This document shows positions 24,811 to 32,701 of a stretch of 64,000 bases of DNA, one piece after another. The notes below the pieces were generated by a model. It did not search any database. It had not been told where the DNA came from and worked only from the letters and a program-made list of their open reading frames with translations. Source of the stretch: Halogeometricum sp. S3BR5-2 (lineage in GTDB: Archaea > Halobacteriota > Halobacteria > Halobacteriales > Haloferacaceae); contig NZ_JAMQOQ010000004.1 of assembly GCF_031624635.1 (NCBI RefSeq), positions 186,001 through 250,000 of the forward strand, read 5' to 3'. The translations under genes and the position numbers were made by a program. Each line of letters begins with the position of its first letter. The stretch's first letter is position 1.

Positions 24811-26838
24811 ATGAAAGACACAGCGCAGAACCGGTTCAGACAGGCGGCCGCCGCACTCGTGGCGCTCGCGCTCGTTCTCTCGGCCTTCGGGCCGGTGGGG
24901 ACGGCCGCGGCAGCCCCGACGGTCGCGGTCGCGCAGTCGCCGAACAGCACGACGGTCGCACCGGGCGATACGGTCGAGATAGAGACGGAACTCGCGGTGA
25001 CGGAACTCAACGCGCCGCAACTGATCGCGTCCCTCCCGTCCGGCTGGACCATCGAGTCGCAGACCGCCGACGGACCCGCCGCCTTCAGCGGCGACGCGTG
25101 GACGTGGCTCGCCGGTGACGCCGACGGCATCGACGCGACGTACGTCGTCACGTACACCGTCGCGGTTCCCGACGACGCCGCGCCCGGCGAGTACACCGTC
25201 GGCGCCGAAGGGTCGGCGCTGACACCCGACGACGGCAGCCGGACGGTCGACACAGCGCAGACCGCCGTCACCGTGCAGGAAGAACAGCCGAACGCCTCAC
25301 CCGTCGCGGACGCCGGCGCCGACCAGACGGTCGACGAAGGCGCCTCGGTGACGCTCGACGCGTCGGGTTCCTCTGACGCCGACTCGGACGCACTCACCTA
25401 CGCGTGGACGCAGACGGGCGGCCCGTCGGTCACGCTCTCGGACACTTCGGCGGCGTCTCCGACGTTCACTGCGCCCGACGTGAGCGCGGACACGACGCTC
25501 ACCTTCGAGGTCGAAGTCGCCGACGGTAACGGCGGCACCGACACCGACACGGTCACCGTGACCGTCGAGGCCGACGAACCGGACGAACCGACGAACACCT
25601 CGCCCGTCGCTGACGCGGGTGCAGACCAGACAGTCGACGAGGGAACGTCCGTGACGCTCGACGCGTCGGGTTCCTCTGACGCGGACGGCGATACCCTCTC
25701 GTACGCGTGGACGCAGACCGATGGTCCGACGGTGAGTCTCTCGGACGCCTCGGCGGCGTCCCCGACGTTCACCGCACCCGACGTGGAGAACGACGCGACG
25801 CTCACCTTCCAAGTGACCGTGGCAGACGGTAACGGCGGCGAAGACACCGAAACGGTCGTCGTGACCGTCGAGGCCGACGAACCGGACGAACCGACGAACA
25901 CCTCGCCCGTCGCTGACGCGGGCGCAGACCAGACGGTCGACGAGGGAACGTCCGTGACGCTCGACGCGTCCGGCTCCTTCGACGCCGACTCGGACGCGCT
26001 CACCTACGCGTGGACGCAGACGGGCGGCCCGTCTGTCACGCTCTCGGATGACTCGGCGGCGTCTCCGACGTTCACCGCGCCCGACGTGGAGAACGACGCG
26101 ACGCTGACCTTCGAGGTCGAAGTCGCCGACGGTAACGGCGGCACCGACACCGACACCGTCTCCGTGACGGTCGAGGCCGACGAACCGGACGACCCGACGA
26201 ACGACGCGGCTCCGGAGACGACCGTCTCGCTCTCGCCCGAGGATGACCTCCTCGGCGTGGACCAGACGGCCGACTTCGACCTCGTGGTCGACCCCGCCGA
26301 CGGCGGCGTCGGCGCGTACAGCATCACCGTCTCGCTCTCGGACCCGAGCGTCGGTACCATCACCGGCGTCGAACTCGCGGGCGAGGGTAGCCTCTCGGAC
26401 GTGCAGGTGGCTGAGGACGGCTCTTCGGCGACCATAGAGGCTGTGCTGGTCGACACGAACGACACCGGTGCGGTCACGCTCGGCACCGTCTCGGTACAGG
26501 GCGTCGCGGAGGGCGAGAGCGAACTCGCCCTCGACGTGACGGCGCTCGGAACCGAGGGCGGGATGCCCTACGACGTGACGACGGTCGACGGTGCGACGCT
26601 GACCGTCTCGACCCTCGTCGTCGGCAACTCCGCCGGTCCCGCCATCGACGCGGACGGTGACGGCGTCTACGAGGACGTCAACGGCGACGGCGCCGTGGAC
26701 GTGCTGGACGTGCAGACGCTGTTCGCGGCCCGCAACGGTCCGACCACGACGCAGAACCCCGACGCCTTCGACTTCAACGGCGACGGGCAGTTCGACGTCC
26801 TGGACGTGCAGTGGCTGTACTACAACGAGGTCGCCTGA
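24811..26838 (+). CDS. Exported cohesin-dockerin protein with three PKD-like repeats
   Basis: A 675-residue protein with a signal peptide ending GPVGTAAAAP. An N-terminal beta domain (about 36-150) precedes three nearly identical K319/PKD-type repeats of 101 residues each (start residues 161, 262, 363; SPVADAGADQTVDEG, later ASPTFTAPDV). A cohesin-like domain follows (about 466-603; GVGAYSITVSLSDPSVGTI). A C-terminal type I dockerin (about 611-675) has two calcium loops, DVNGDGAVDVLDVQTL and DFNGDGQFDVLDVQWL, with good Asp/Asn ligands. The protein can therefore in principle both receive and dock. It lies 123 nt after the giant gene and 24 nt before the anchored cohesin gene, probably one operon. 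Confidence 0.87.
   Translation: MKDTAQNRFRQAAAALVALALVLSAFGPVGTAAAAPTVAVAQSPNSTTVAPGDTVEIETELAVTELNAPQLIASLPSGWTIESQTADGPAAFSGDAWTWLAGDADGIDATYVVTYTVAVPDDAAPGEYTVGAEGSALTPDDGSRTVDTAQTAVTVQEEQPNASPVADAGADQTVDEGASVTLDASGSSDADSDALTYAWTQTGGPSVTLSDTSAASPTFTAPDVSADTTLTFEVEVADGNGGTDTDTVTVTVEADEPDEPTNTSPVADAGADQTVDEGTSVTLDASGSSDADGDTLSYAWTQTDGPTVSLSDASAASPTFTAPDVENDATLTFQVTVADGNGGEDTETVVVTVEADEPDEPTNTSPVADAGADQTVDEGTSVTLDASGSFDADSDALTYAWTQTGGPSVTLSDDSAASPTFTAPDVENDATLTFEVEVADGNGGTDTDTVSVTVEADEPDDPTNDAAPETTVSLSPEDDLLGVDQTADFDLVVDPADGGVGAYSITVSLSDPSVGTITGVELAGEGSLSDVQVAEDGSSATIEAVLVDTNDTGAVTLGTVSVQGVAEGESELALDVTALGTEGGMPYDVTTVDGATLTVSTLVVGNSAGPAIDADGDGVYEDVNGDGAVDVLDVQTLFAARNGPTTTQNPDAFDFNGDGQFDVLDVQWLYYNEVA
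25291..26199 (+). repeat. Three tandem 303-nt PKD-coding repeats
   Basis: Units begin at 25291, 25594 and 25897 and end at 26199, each exactly 303 nt (101 codons). They are highly similar at the DNA level, indicating recent duplication or ongoing gene conversion. Copy number could vary between strains. Confidence 0.9.
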
Positions 26839-26862
26839 GACCATGACGACGGAGGTCCGACG

Positions 26863-27753
26863 ATGGTGAACTCGAACTCGTCCCGCGGCGCGGGCGGACG
26901 CCTCCTCCGAGCGACGGCGGTGGCGTTCGTCCTCCTGACCGTCCTCTCGGCGCCGGCGGTGGCGGGGGCGGAAGCGGCGACGACCGTGCGGGTGGACGCG
27001 GCGACCGAACGGGTGGCCGTCTCGGAGACGACCACCGTCCACCTGGTCGTGGACGGCGTCGACGGCGGCGTCGGTGCGTACGACCTCGGGATCGCCCTCT
27101 CGGACCCGTCCGTCGCCACTATCAGCGACGTGAGGCTCGTCGGCGAACCGCGGCTCAACACGGTCGAAGTCGCCGAGGACGGCTCCAGCGCCGACCTCAA
27201 AGCGGCGCTGATGGACACGGACGACACCGGACGCGTCGCCATCGCCGCGGTGACGCTCTCGGGAGTCGCCCCCGGGACGACGGACGTCTCGGTGTCCGTG
27301 TCGGCCCTCGGCGCGGAAGACGGCTCCCGCTACCCGACGGAGGTCGACGCGGCGTCCGTCACGGTCGACGCCGTCGGAGCCGTCGCGTCGAACGACTACC
27401 AGTCGACGGCCGGGTCCGACTCGGTCGACGAACCGAGCGAACCGGACGAATCGGCCGACGGGTCCGACGAATCGGTCGATGACTCCGACGACTCCGTCGA
27501 CGCATCCGGCGACTCGGCGGTCGGGGACGCTCCGGCCGACGGTTCGGACGCCGGATCGGTCGACGACGCGAGCGAGACGCCCGACGACTCGGACGCGTCT
27601 GCGCTGGACGCGCCGACCGACGCCGACCGACAGGCCTCGACCGACGGCGCGTTCTCGTTCGCCCCGGCCGGCGCCTCGATATGGCTCGTCGCCCTCGTCG
27701 CCCTCGCCGCGGCGGCGCTGGTTGCGACACTCTTCGCCGTCCGGCGGCGATAG
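26863..27753 (+). CDS. Membrane-anchored cohesin-domain protein
   Basis: A 296-residue protein. A signal peptide (1-38, ending VAGAEA) is followed by one cohesin-like domain (about 42-170). Its GGVGAYDLGIALSDPSVATI segment and the VAEDGSSA stretch closely match the cohesin of the preceding gene. Then comes a Ser/Asp-rich spacer of about 80 residues typical of haloarchaeal cell-wall spacers, a C-terminal transmembrane helix (about 268-291) and a short RRR stop-transfer tail. This architecture, one cohesin displayed on a stalk, is that of an anchoring scaffoldin. The likely ligand is the dockerin of the adjacent protein. Confidence 0.85.
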   Translation: MVNSNSSRGAGGRLLRATAVAFVLLTVLSAPAVAGAEAATTVRVDAATERVAVSETTTVHLVVDGVDGGVGAYDLGIALSDPSVATISDVRLVGEPRLNTVEVAEDGSSADLKAALMDTDDTGRVAIAAVTLSGVAPGTTDVSVSVSALGAEDGSRYPTEVDAASVTVDAVGAVASNDYQSTAGSDSVDEPSEPDESADGSDESVDDSDDSVDASGDSAVGDAPADGSDAGSVDDASETPDDSDASALDAPTDADRQASTDGAFSFAPAGASIWLVALVALAAAALVATLFAVRRR

Positions 27754-27878
27754 CGCCCGACGACCCGCGATTTTTTCGACCGTCGACCACCGAGCGGACG
27801 CGCCGCGAATGTCGGTGTCGCTCTCGGATTTCGAGAGCCGCCGACAGAGACCGGTTCTCGGACGACGTATCCCTCTCC

Positions 27879-28136
27879 GTGACCACCACGACTCGCCGCT
27901 CCGTCACGCGCCGCACCGTCTGGAACGCCTCGGCGGGCGTCGTCGCCGGCATCGTCGCCTTCGTCGCCGTCGGCCTCGGCGTCACCGCCGTCCTCGACCC
28001 GTACGTGTGGCCATCGCTCCTCGTGGGTCTCCCGGTCGGCGGCGTCGCCGGCGCCGTCGCGGCCGTCCTCGTCCACCGCGTCCTCGCGGCGCGCCGAAAC
28101 GCGGGAGACGGCCGCGGCAGGCCCGGTGCGCCGTAG
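27879..28136 (+). CDS. Small two-helix membrane protein
   Basis: A GTG at 27879 opens an 85-residue frame with two hydrophobic helices (VVAGIVAFVAVGLGVTAVL and LLVGLPVGGVAGAVAAVLV) and basic ends. Longer upstream extensions in this frame are Arg-rich and look non-coding. Similar small membrane proteins are common in haloarchaea. Function unknown. Confidence 0.6.
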   Translation: MTTTTRRSVTRRTVWNASAGVVAGIVAFVAVGLGVTAVLDPYVWPSLLVGLPVGGVAGAVAAVLVHRVLAARRNAGDGRGRPGAP

Positions 28137-28170
28137 CTCCGCTGCCGGCCCCTTCGCTCCTATCGGGTCC

Positions 28171-29196
28171 TCACTCGAACCGGACGACCGTCTCGCCCCC
28201 CTCGTCCCGTTCCAACACCGCGCGGGTCGGGGACTCGAGCCACCCCTTCGGCAGCGCCACGCCCTCGTGGTCGGTGAACGGCAGGTCGAACGTCTCCACC
28301 TCGCCCGCCGTCGTCTCGGCGCTCACCGCGCGGTCGTAGCGGAAGTAGCCGTACACGTCCCGCGGCGTCCCCGGGATGTCGACGGCGGTGCGCTCGAACG
28401 GCCGCTGTGACCCCTCGCCCTCGACTTCGACGTAGAGGTTCATCGCCGCCGCGGCGATGGGGGCGCTGAAGCTCGTTCCGCTGGCCTTCACGTACTCGTC
28501 GTCGATGACCGTCCCCATCGACGTGCCGGACGCGCGCGGTAGTTTCACGTCCTTCCCGACGCCGACGACGTCGGGGTTCTCCACGGCGCCGGGGTTGTAG
28601 CTGCTGAACCGCGTCATCTCCTTCTGTTCGTTCATCGCGCCGATGCCGTAGGCGTTCTCCGCCGTCGCCGGACTCCCGCTGGTGCCGCCGGTGTTCCCGG
28701 CCGCCACCACGTCCTGCACGCCCGCGTTCATCAGTTTCGCGTGCTCGCGGTCGATGTCGGGCGACCGCGTCTGCGCGCCCCACGAGAGGTTGATGGTGGC
28801 CAGTTCGTCGGCGTGCGACTGCGCCCACTCGTAGGCGTCGAAGATGGACCGACCGTTGCCGCTCCCGCTCTCGCCGAAGATGCGGAGGTCGACTATCCGC
28901 TCGATTCCCGGCGAGAGCTGTGCGATGAGGCCCGCGACGCCCGTGCCGTGACCAACCTGGTCGTACGGTTCGTCGGGTGCCTCGGTGAAGTTGTGGTGCT
29001 CGACGGCGACGTCGTCGAACACCTCGTGGCTCTCGTCGACGCCGGAGTCCATCACGGCGACAGTGAGGCCGGCACCGGTGGGGGCGTCGTCGTCGGAGGG
29101 GGCGGGGAACCCGTGTATCTGGCGGACGTCCGAAATGGTGACCACGGGACCGGACCGACCGGTCGTGATGTTGTGGTCCGTTCGTATCTCGAACAT
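28171..29196 (-). CDS. Subtilisin-family serine protease without signal peptide
   Basis: A 341-residue protein. The ATG at 29196 (MFEIRTDHN) is preceded by a CTTATC element about 28 nt upstream; longer in-frame extensions have no sequence support. The catalytic triad is Asp50 (VAVMDSGVD), His83 (GHGTGVAGL) and Ser242 (SGTSFSAPIA), with the oxyanion Asn168 (VAAGN). Unlike halolysins it has no twin-arginine signal or pro-region, so it is likely cytoplasmic or acts on an internal target. About 85 residues follow the core domain. It is convergent with the small membrane protein gene. Confidence 0.88.
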   Translation of the reverse strand: MFEIRTDHNITTGRSGPVVTISDVRQIHGFPAPSDDDAPTGAGLTVAVMDSGVDESHEVFDDVAVEHHNFTEAPDEPYDQVGHGTGVAGLIAQLSPGIERIVDLRIFGESGSGNGRSIFDAYEWAQSHADELATINLSWGAQTRSPDIDREHAKLMNAGVQDVVAAGNTGGTSGSPATAENAYGIGAMNEQKEMTRFSSYNPGAVENPDVVGVGKDVKLPRASGTSMGTVIDDEYVKASGTSFSAPIAAAAMNLYVEVEGEGSQRPFERTAVDIPGTPRDVYGYFRYDRAVSAETTAGEVETFDLPFTDHEGVALPKGWLESPTRAVLERDEGGETVVRFE

Positions 29197-29460
29197 TATA
29201 TGCAGGTTGTTAGCAAACGTGGATAAGAGTTCGGTGCGGAGTGAAAATGATTCTCGGCGACGGGTGGGATGTGGCGATATTCCGGGCGAACTCACGCTTC
29301 GACCCCGCTCTGTCCCGAGCGCACCGTACTGATTTGACCCGCGAGGTCGTTGTCGGCGTATGGTCGAACCGATTCCGACACCCTCGCGCAAGTGCCGCGC
29401 CGCCGGCACCCGGAAGGGGTCGAGACGGGCGGAGGCGGCCGCGGGAGGCGTCCGCTGACC

Positions 29461-29634
29461 GTGCGCCTTATCCACTCTCCGGCCCGCGAACGGTGCTACG
29501 ACTGCGGGGAACGGGCGGACGTGGTGGTCGCCCGCGGGCACCGACACTGGTACAGTTGCTGGGACCACGCCCCCGCGCTGTTGGAGCACGGCGGCATGAT
29601 AGTCGCGGGCGACCTGACCGTCCGGCGGCGGTGA
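29461..29634 (+). CDS. Small Cys/His-rich (zinc-ribbon-like) protein
   Basis: The GTG at 29461 gives 57 residues with RCYDCGERADVVVARGHRHW and SCWDHAPALLEHGG, a CxxC...CxxH arrangement that could bind zinc. An upstream TTG start is possible but its extra segment is Gly/Arg-rich and unconvincing. A 32-codon ATG frame (29360-29458) ends 2 nt before this GTG, and might be a coupled leader peptide. Function unknown. Confidence 0.5.
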   Translation: MRLIHSPARERCYDCGERADVVVARGHRHWYSCWDHAPALLEHGGMIVAGDLTVRRR

Positions 29635-29654
29635 GGCGACGCGGGACGCGGGCG

Positions 29655-29924
29655 CTACGTCGCGGGGCGAATCCGCGCCAAGACGTCGCCGCGAGCGAAG
29701 TCCGCGCCCTCCGCGACGGCCACCTCCACCACCTCGCCGGCCGTCGGCGCGGGCACGTCGATGCTCACCTTCTCTATCTGTATCTCGCAGAGCGTTTCGC
29801 CCGCCTCAACGGTCCGCCCCTCGGCGGCGAACCAGTTCGCGAGATAGCCCTCCTCGACGTCGTCGGCGTCGTCGGGCCAGTAGTCGGCGGCGACGACGTC
29901 GACTCCGCCCGGTTCGCCGCTCAT
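29655..29924 (-). CDS. Stand-alone lipoyl-domain protein
   Basis: An 89-residue protein consisting of one biotinyl/lipoyl domain. CEIQIEKVSIDVPAP places the lipoylated lysine at Lys52 in the hairpin turn, followed by TAGEVVEVAVAEG and a GDVLARI strand. It lacks the peripheral-subunit-binding and acyltransferase domains of an E2. Its ATG overlaps the stop of the E1 beta gene (ATGA), so the three genes are one operon. It could act as a carrier that hands the acyl group to an E2 encoded elsewhere. Confidence 0.83.
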   Translation of the reverse strand: MSGEPGGVDVVAADYWPDDADDVEEGYLANWFAAEGRTVEAGETLCEIQIEKVSIDVPAPTAGEVVEVAVAEGADFARGDVLARIRPAT

Positions 29925-30946
29925 CGCGTCGCCCGGATCGCGTCGGCAATATCTTCGACGCCCGGATTGACCGCCTCTTCGAGCGGCCGCGCGTACGGAA
30001 TCGGTACGTCCGGTATCGCCACTCGCTCGACCGCTTCGAGGTCCGACAGCGCGCCCTCGGCGACGCGAGCGACTATCTCGCCCGTCACGCCGTACGAGCG
30101 GTAATCCTCGTCGACGACGACCAGCCGACCGGTCTTCCGCACGGAGTCGACCACCGTCTCGGTGTCGAGCGGTTTCAGCGTTCGGAGGTCGACCACTTCC
30201 GTGTCGATTCCGTCGGTTCGGCTCAGTTCGTCCGCGGCCTCCAGCGCACGGTGAACGTGGAGCCCGAGCGTCACGACGGTGACGTCCTCGCCCTCGCGTT
30301 TCACGTCGGCCTCCCCGAACGGAATCGAGTAGGGTTCCTCGGGGACGTCCGTCTTCGGTCCCGCCGGCGAGGGCATCCAGCCGAGGCCCATCAGGCGCTT
30401 GTGGAACATGTACACCACCGGGTCGTCGTCCCGGACGGCGTTGTGCATCAGGCCCTTCGCGTCGTACGCCGTCGAGGGGACGACGACCTTCATACCGGGG
30501 AGGTGCGCGAAGGTGCCGTACAGCGTCTGAGAGTGCTGGGCCGCGTCGTTGTACGACCCGCCCACGGCGGTCATCAACACCATCGGGACGTTCACCGACC
30601 CGCCCGACATGTAGGTGTTCTTCGCCATGTTGTTGTAGATCTGGTCCATGCAGACGCCGAAGAAGTCGACGAACATGAGTTCGACAATCGGGCGCATGCC
30701 TGCCTGGGCGGCGCCGACGCCGGCCCCGACGAAACTCGTCTCCGAGATGGGGACGTCCATCACCCGGTCGCGGCCGAACTCCGCCAGCAGTCCGTCGGTG
30801 CTGCCGAAGATGCCGCCGTAGTCGGCGACGTCCTCGCCCATGACGAACACCTCCTCGTCTTCGCGCATCTCGTGTGCGATGGCCTCGACCATCGCCCTGC
30901 TCATCGTCAGTTCGCGTCCCGCGGCGTCGGCCTGCTGCGCCATCAC
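29921..30946 (-). CDS. 2-oxoacid dehydrogenase E1 beta subunit
   Basis: A 341-residue TPP-dependent subunit. EDVADYGGIFGSTDGL, VPISETSFVGAGVGAAQAG and the C-terminal domain with VVDEDYRSYGVTGEI follow the transketolase-type E1 beta pattern of acetoin/pyruvate/branched-chain dehydrogenases. It pairs with the E1 alpha gene, which it overlaps by 4 nt. The substrate is probably a 2-oxoacid or acetoin; the sequence alone does not decide. Confidence 0.92.
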   Translation of the reverse strand: MMAQQADAAGRELTMSRAMVEAIAHEMREDEEVFVMGEDVADYGGIFGSTDGLLAEFGRDRVMDVPISETSFVGAGVGAAQAGMRPIVELMFVDFFGVCMDQIYNNMAKNTYMSGGSVNVPMVLMTAVGGSYNDAAQHSQTLYGTFAHLPGMKVVVPSTAYDAKGLMHNAVRDDDPVVYMFHKRLMGLGWMPSPAGPKTDVPEEPYSIPFGEADVKREGEDVTVVTLGLHVHRALEAADELSRTDGIDTEVVDLRTLKPLDTETVVDSVRKTGRLVVVDEDYRSYGVTGEIVARVAEGALSDLEAVERVAIPDVPIPYARPLEEAVNPGVEDIADAIRATR

Positions 30947-32040
30947 TCCTCACCTCCGTCGGACCCGCTTCGCTCGCCTGGCGTGATTCGCGGCCCGTCG
31001 GACCGCTCACCGCCGTCCGTCTCCGCGGCCGCGGGCGGTTCCGCCGCCCCCTCCGGCGGTCCGGCGAACGCGTCCTCCAGCGCCGCCTCGGGCTTCGGTT
31101 CGGGCTGCTCTTTCGCCCACTCGATGGCCTCCTCGACGCGTTCGTGTGCGCGCGTCCGGATCTCCTCCAACCCGTCGTCGTCGACGCCGCGCTTCCGCAG
31201 GTCCTCCGCCAGCCTCGGTATCGAGTCGAGACGGCTCGCGCGCTCGACGTCGTTCTCCGGCCGGTAACCCTCCGCATCGCCCATGAAGTGGCCCATCCGG
31301 CGGTGGACCTGTACCTCGATGAGCGTCGGGCCGTTACCGTCCCGCGCCCGCCCGACGGCCTCCTCGGCGGCGTCGTAGACGGCCAGTGCGTCGTCGAAGT
31401 CGACGCGCACGCCGGGCAGCCCGAACCCGTTCGCGCGCTGGGAGCCGTCCGTCACGTCCGTGACGCGCTCTTTGGGCATGCTGATAGCCCAGTCGTTGTC
31501 CTCGACGACGAACACGACCGGAAGGTCGTGCACGCTGGCGAGGTTCAGCGATTCGAGGAACCCGCCCTGGTCGATGGCGCCCTCGCCGAGGAACGCGACG
31601 GCCACCTCGTCCGTGTTGCGCTTCTTCGCCGCCATCGCCGCGCCGACGGCGGGCGGACAGCCCTGCGCGATGATGCCGCTGCAGGCGAAGTTCACGTCGG
31701 GGTCGAACAGGTGCATGTGTCCGCCCTTCCCCTTACAGAGGCCCGTCTCGCGGCCGAATATCTCCGCCGTCATCCGCTTCAGGTCGACTCCCTTCGCGAT
31801 GGCGACGTGGTGGGGTCGGTGCGGCGCGGTGACGGTGTCACCGTCGCGGAGGTGGATGCACACGCCGGCCCCCGACGCTTCGTGCCCCGCGGCGAGGTGG
31901 AGTTCGCCCGGAATCGGCCCCGCAGAGATGTCGAACGCGGGCTGTTTTCCCTCCAGATACTCCTCTTGGAGCCGCTCCTCGTAGCGACGCGCCGTCACCA
32001 TCCCCTCGTACATCGTTCGTAGCTCGACAGTGCTTGGCAT
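30943..32040 (-). CDS. 2-oxoacid dehydrogenase E1 alpha subunit
   Basis: A 365-residue subunit. GHMHLFDPDVNFACSGIIAQ, then the TPP/Mg motif GEGAIDQGGFLESLNLA and the strand VVFVVEDNDWAISMP are diagnostic. The last 60 residues are a Pro/Glu/Ala-rich tail not needed for the fold. An AT-rich TTTTTATTATC element (around 32074-32086) is its likely promoter. It heads a three-gene operon, E1 alpha, E1 beta and lipoyl domain, with no E2 catalytic core or E3 nearby. Confidence 0.92.
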   Translation of the reverse strand: MPSTVELRTMYEGMVTARRYEERLQEEYLEGKQPAFDISAGPIPGELHLAAGHEASGAGVCIHLRDGDTVTAPHRPHHVAIAKGVDLKRMTAEIFGRETGLCKGKGGHMHLFDPDVNFACSGIIAQGCPPAVGAAMAAKKRNTDEVAVAFLGEGAIDQGGFLESLNLASVHDLPVVFVVEDNDWAISMPKERVTDVTDGSQRANGFGLPGVRVDFDDALAVYDAAEEAVGRARDGNGPTLIEVQVHRRMGHFMGDAEGYRPENDVERASRLDSIPRLAEDLRKRGVDDDGLEEIRTRAHERVEEAIEWAKEQPEPKPEAALEDAFAGPPEGAAEPPAAAETDGGERSDGPRITPGERSGSDGGEE

Positions 32041-32192
32041 GGTTCACCGTCCGGGGGTATGCCGACAAAGATAATAAAAATTCATCAAGAATACGAGACG
32101 GTCACTTCGGGGAACGAGCGGAATCGGAACGGGTTCTGCGGACCGTTCCTCGCTTCCCAGTCGGTCGATTTCCCTCCGCCGTCGTCACCGCT

Positions 32193-32579
32193 CTACTCCA
32201 CCGTCGTCACCGTCACCGACCGCGTCCGCGGACCGTCGCACTCGACGAACAGCACCGACTGCCACGTCCCGAGGGCGAGTTCGCCGTCCTCGACCGGAAT
32301 CGAGACGCTCGACCCGAGCAGCATCGCCCGGAGGTGGGCGTCGGCGTTGCCGTCCAAGTCGTCGTGTCGGTACCCGCCGTCGCGGGGAACCAGTCGTTCG
32401 AGCGCCTCCTCCACGTCCGCGAGGAGGCGGTCCTCGTCCTCGTTTACGACGACGCCGGCGGTGGTGTGCCGGACGAACACGGTGCAGACGCCATCGGCGC
32501 CGTCCGGAACCGCCTCGGCCACCTCGTCGGTCACGTCCCGCACCTCGACGCGCTCCTCGCTGCGTATCTCGAGCGTCAT
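32193..32579 (-). CDS. YjbQ/UPF0047 family protein
   Basis: A 128-residue protein, start at MTLEIRSEE (ATG at 32579). VFVRHTTAGVVVNEDED and GNADAHLRAMLLGSSVSIPV, then LGTWQSVLFVECDGPR, are the conserved family motifs, with His residues around a metal site. Family members show weak thiamine-phosphate synthase activity in bacteria, but the physiological role is unsettled. A dedicated ThiE is present elsewhere in this window. Confidence 0.9.
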   Translation of the reverse strand: MTLEIRSEERVEVRDVTDEVAEAVPDGADGVCTVFVRHTTAGVVVNEDEDRLLADVEEALERLVPRDGGYRHDDLDGNADAHLRAMLLGSSVSIPVEDGELALGTWQSVLFVECDGPRTRSVTVTTVE

Positions 32580-32701
32580 GTCCGCCCCTACCGCCGGCAC
32601 CGTCTTGAACCACCGCGGTGGACCGACCGCGACGTCTCCGGCCCGCCGAACCGCGCCGGTCGATAGTATAACCCGACCGGCGCACGCAGTGGGACCCGTC
32701 G

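Noticed and set aside
22156-25020. 954-codon open frame on the minus strand, antisense to the giant protein
   Set aside because: It is a shadow of GC-rich codon bias. It has Arg/Val-rich composition, no domains, and overlaps a strongly supported exported protein.
25291-26199. Regular repeats suggesting a CRISPR array
   Set aside because: Units of 303 nt encode PKD domains in one continuous frame; there are no short repeats with unique spacers.
29360-29458. 32-codon frame before the small zinc-ribbon-like gene
   Set aside because: It could be a coupled leader, but the Arg/Ala-rich peptide and lack of any conservation evidence make it too weak to list as a gene.
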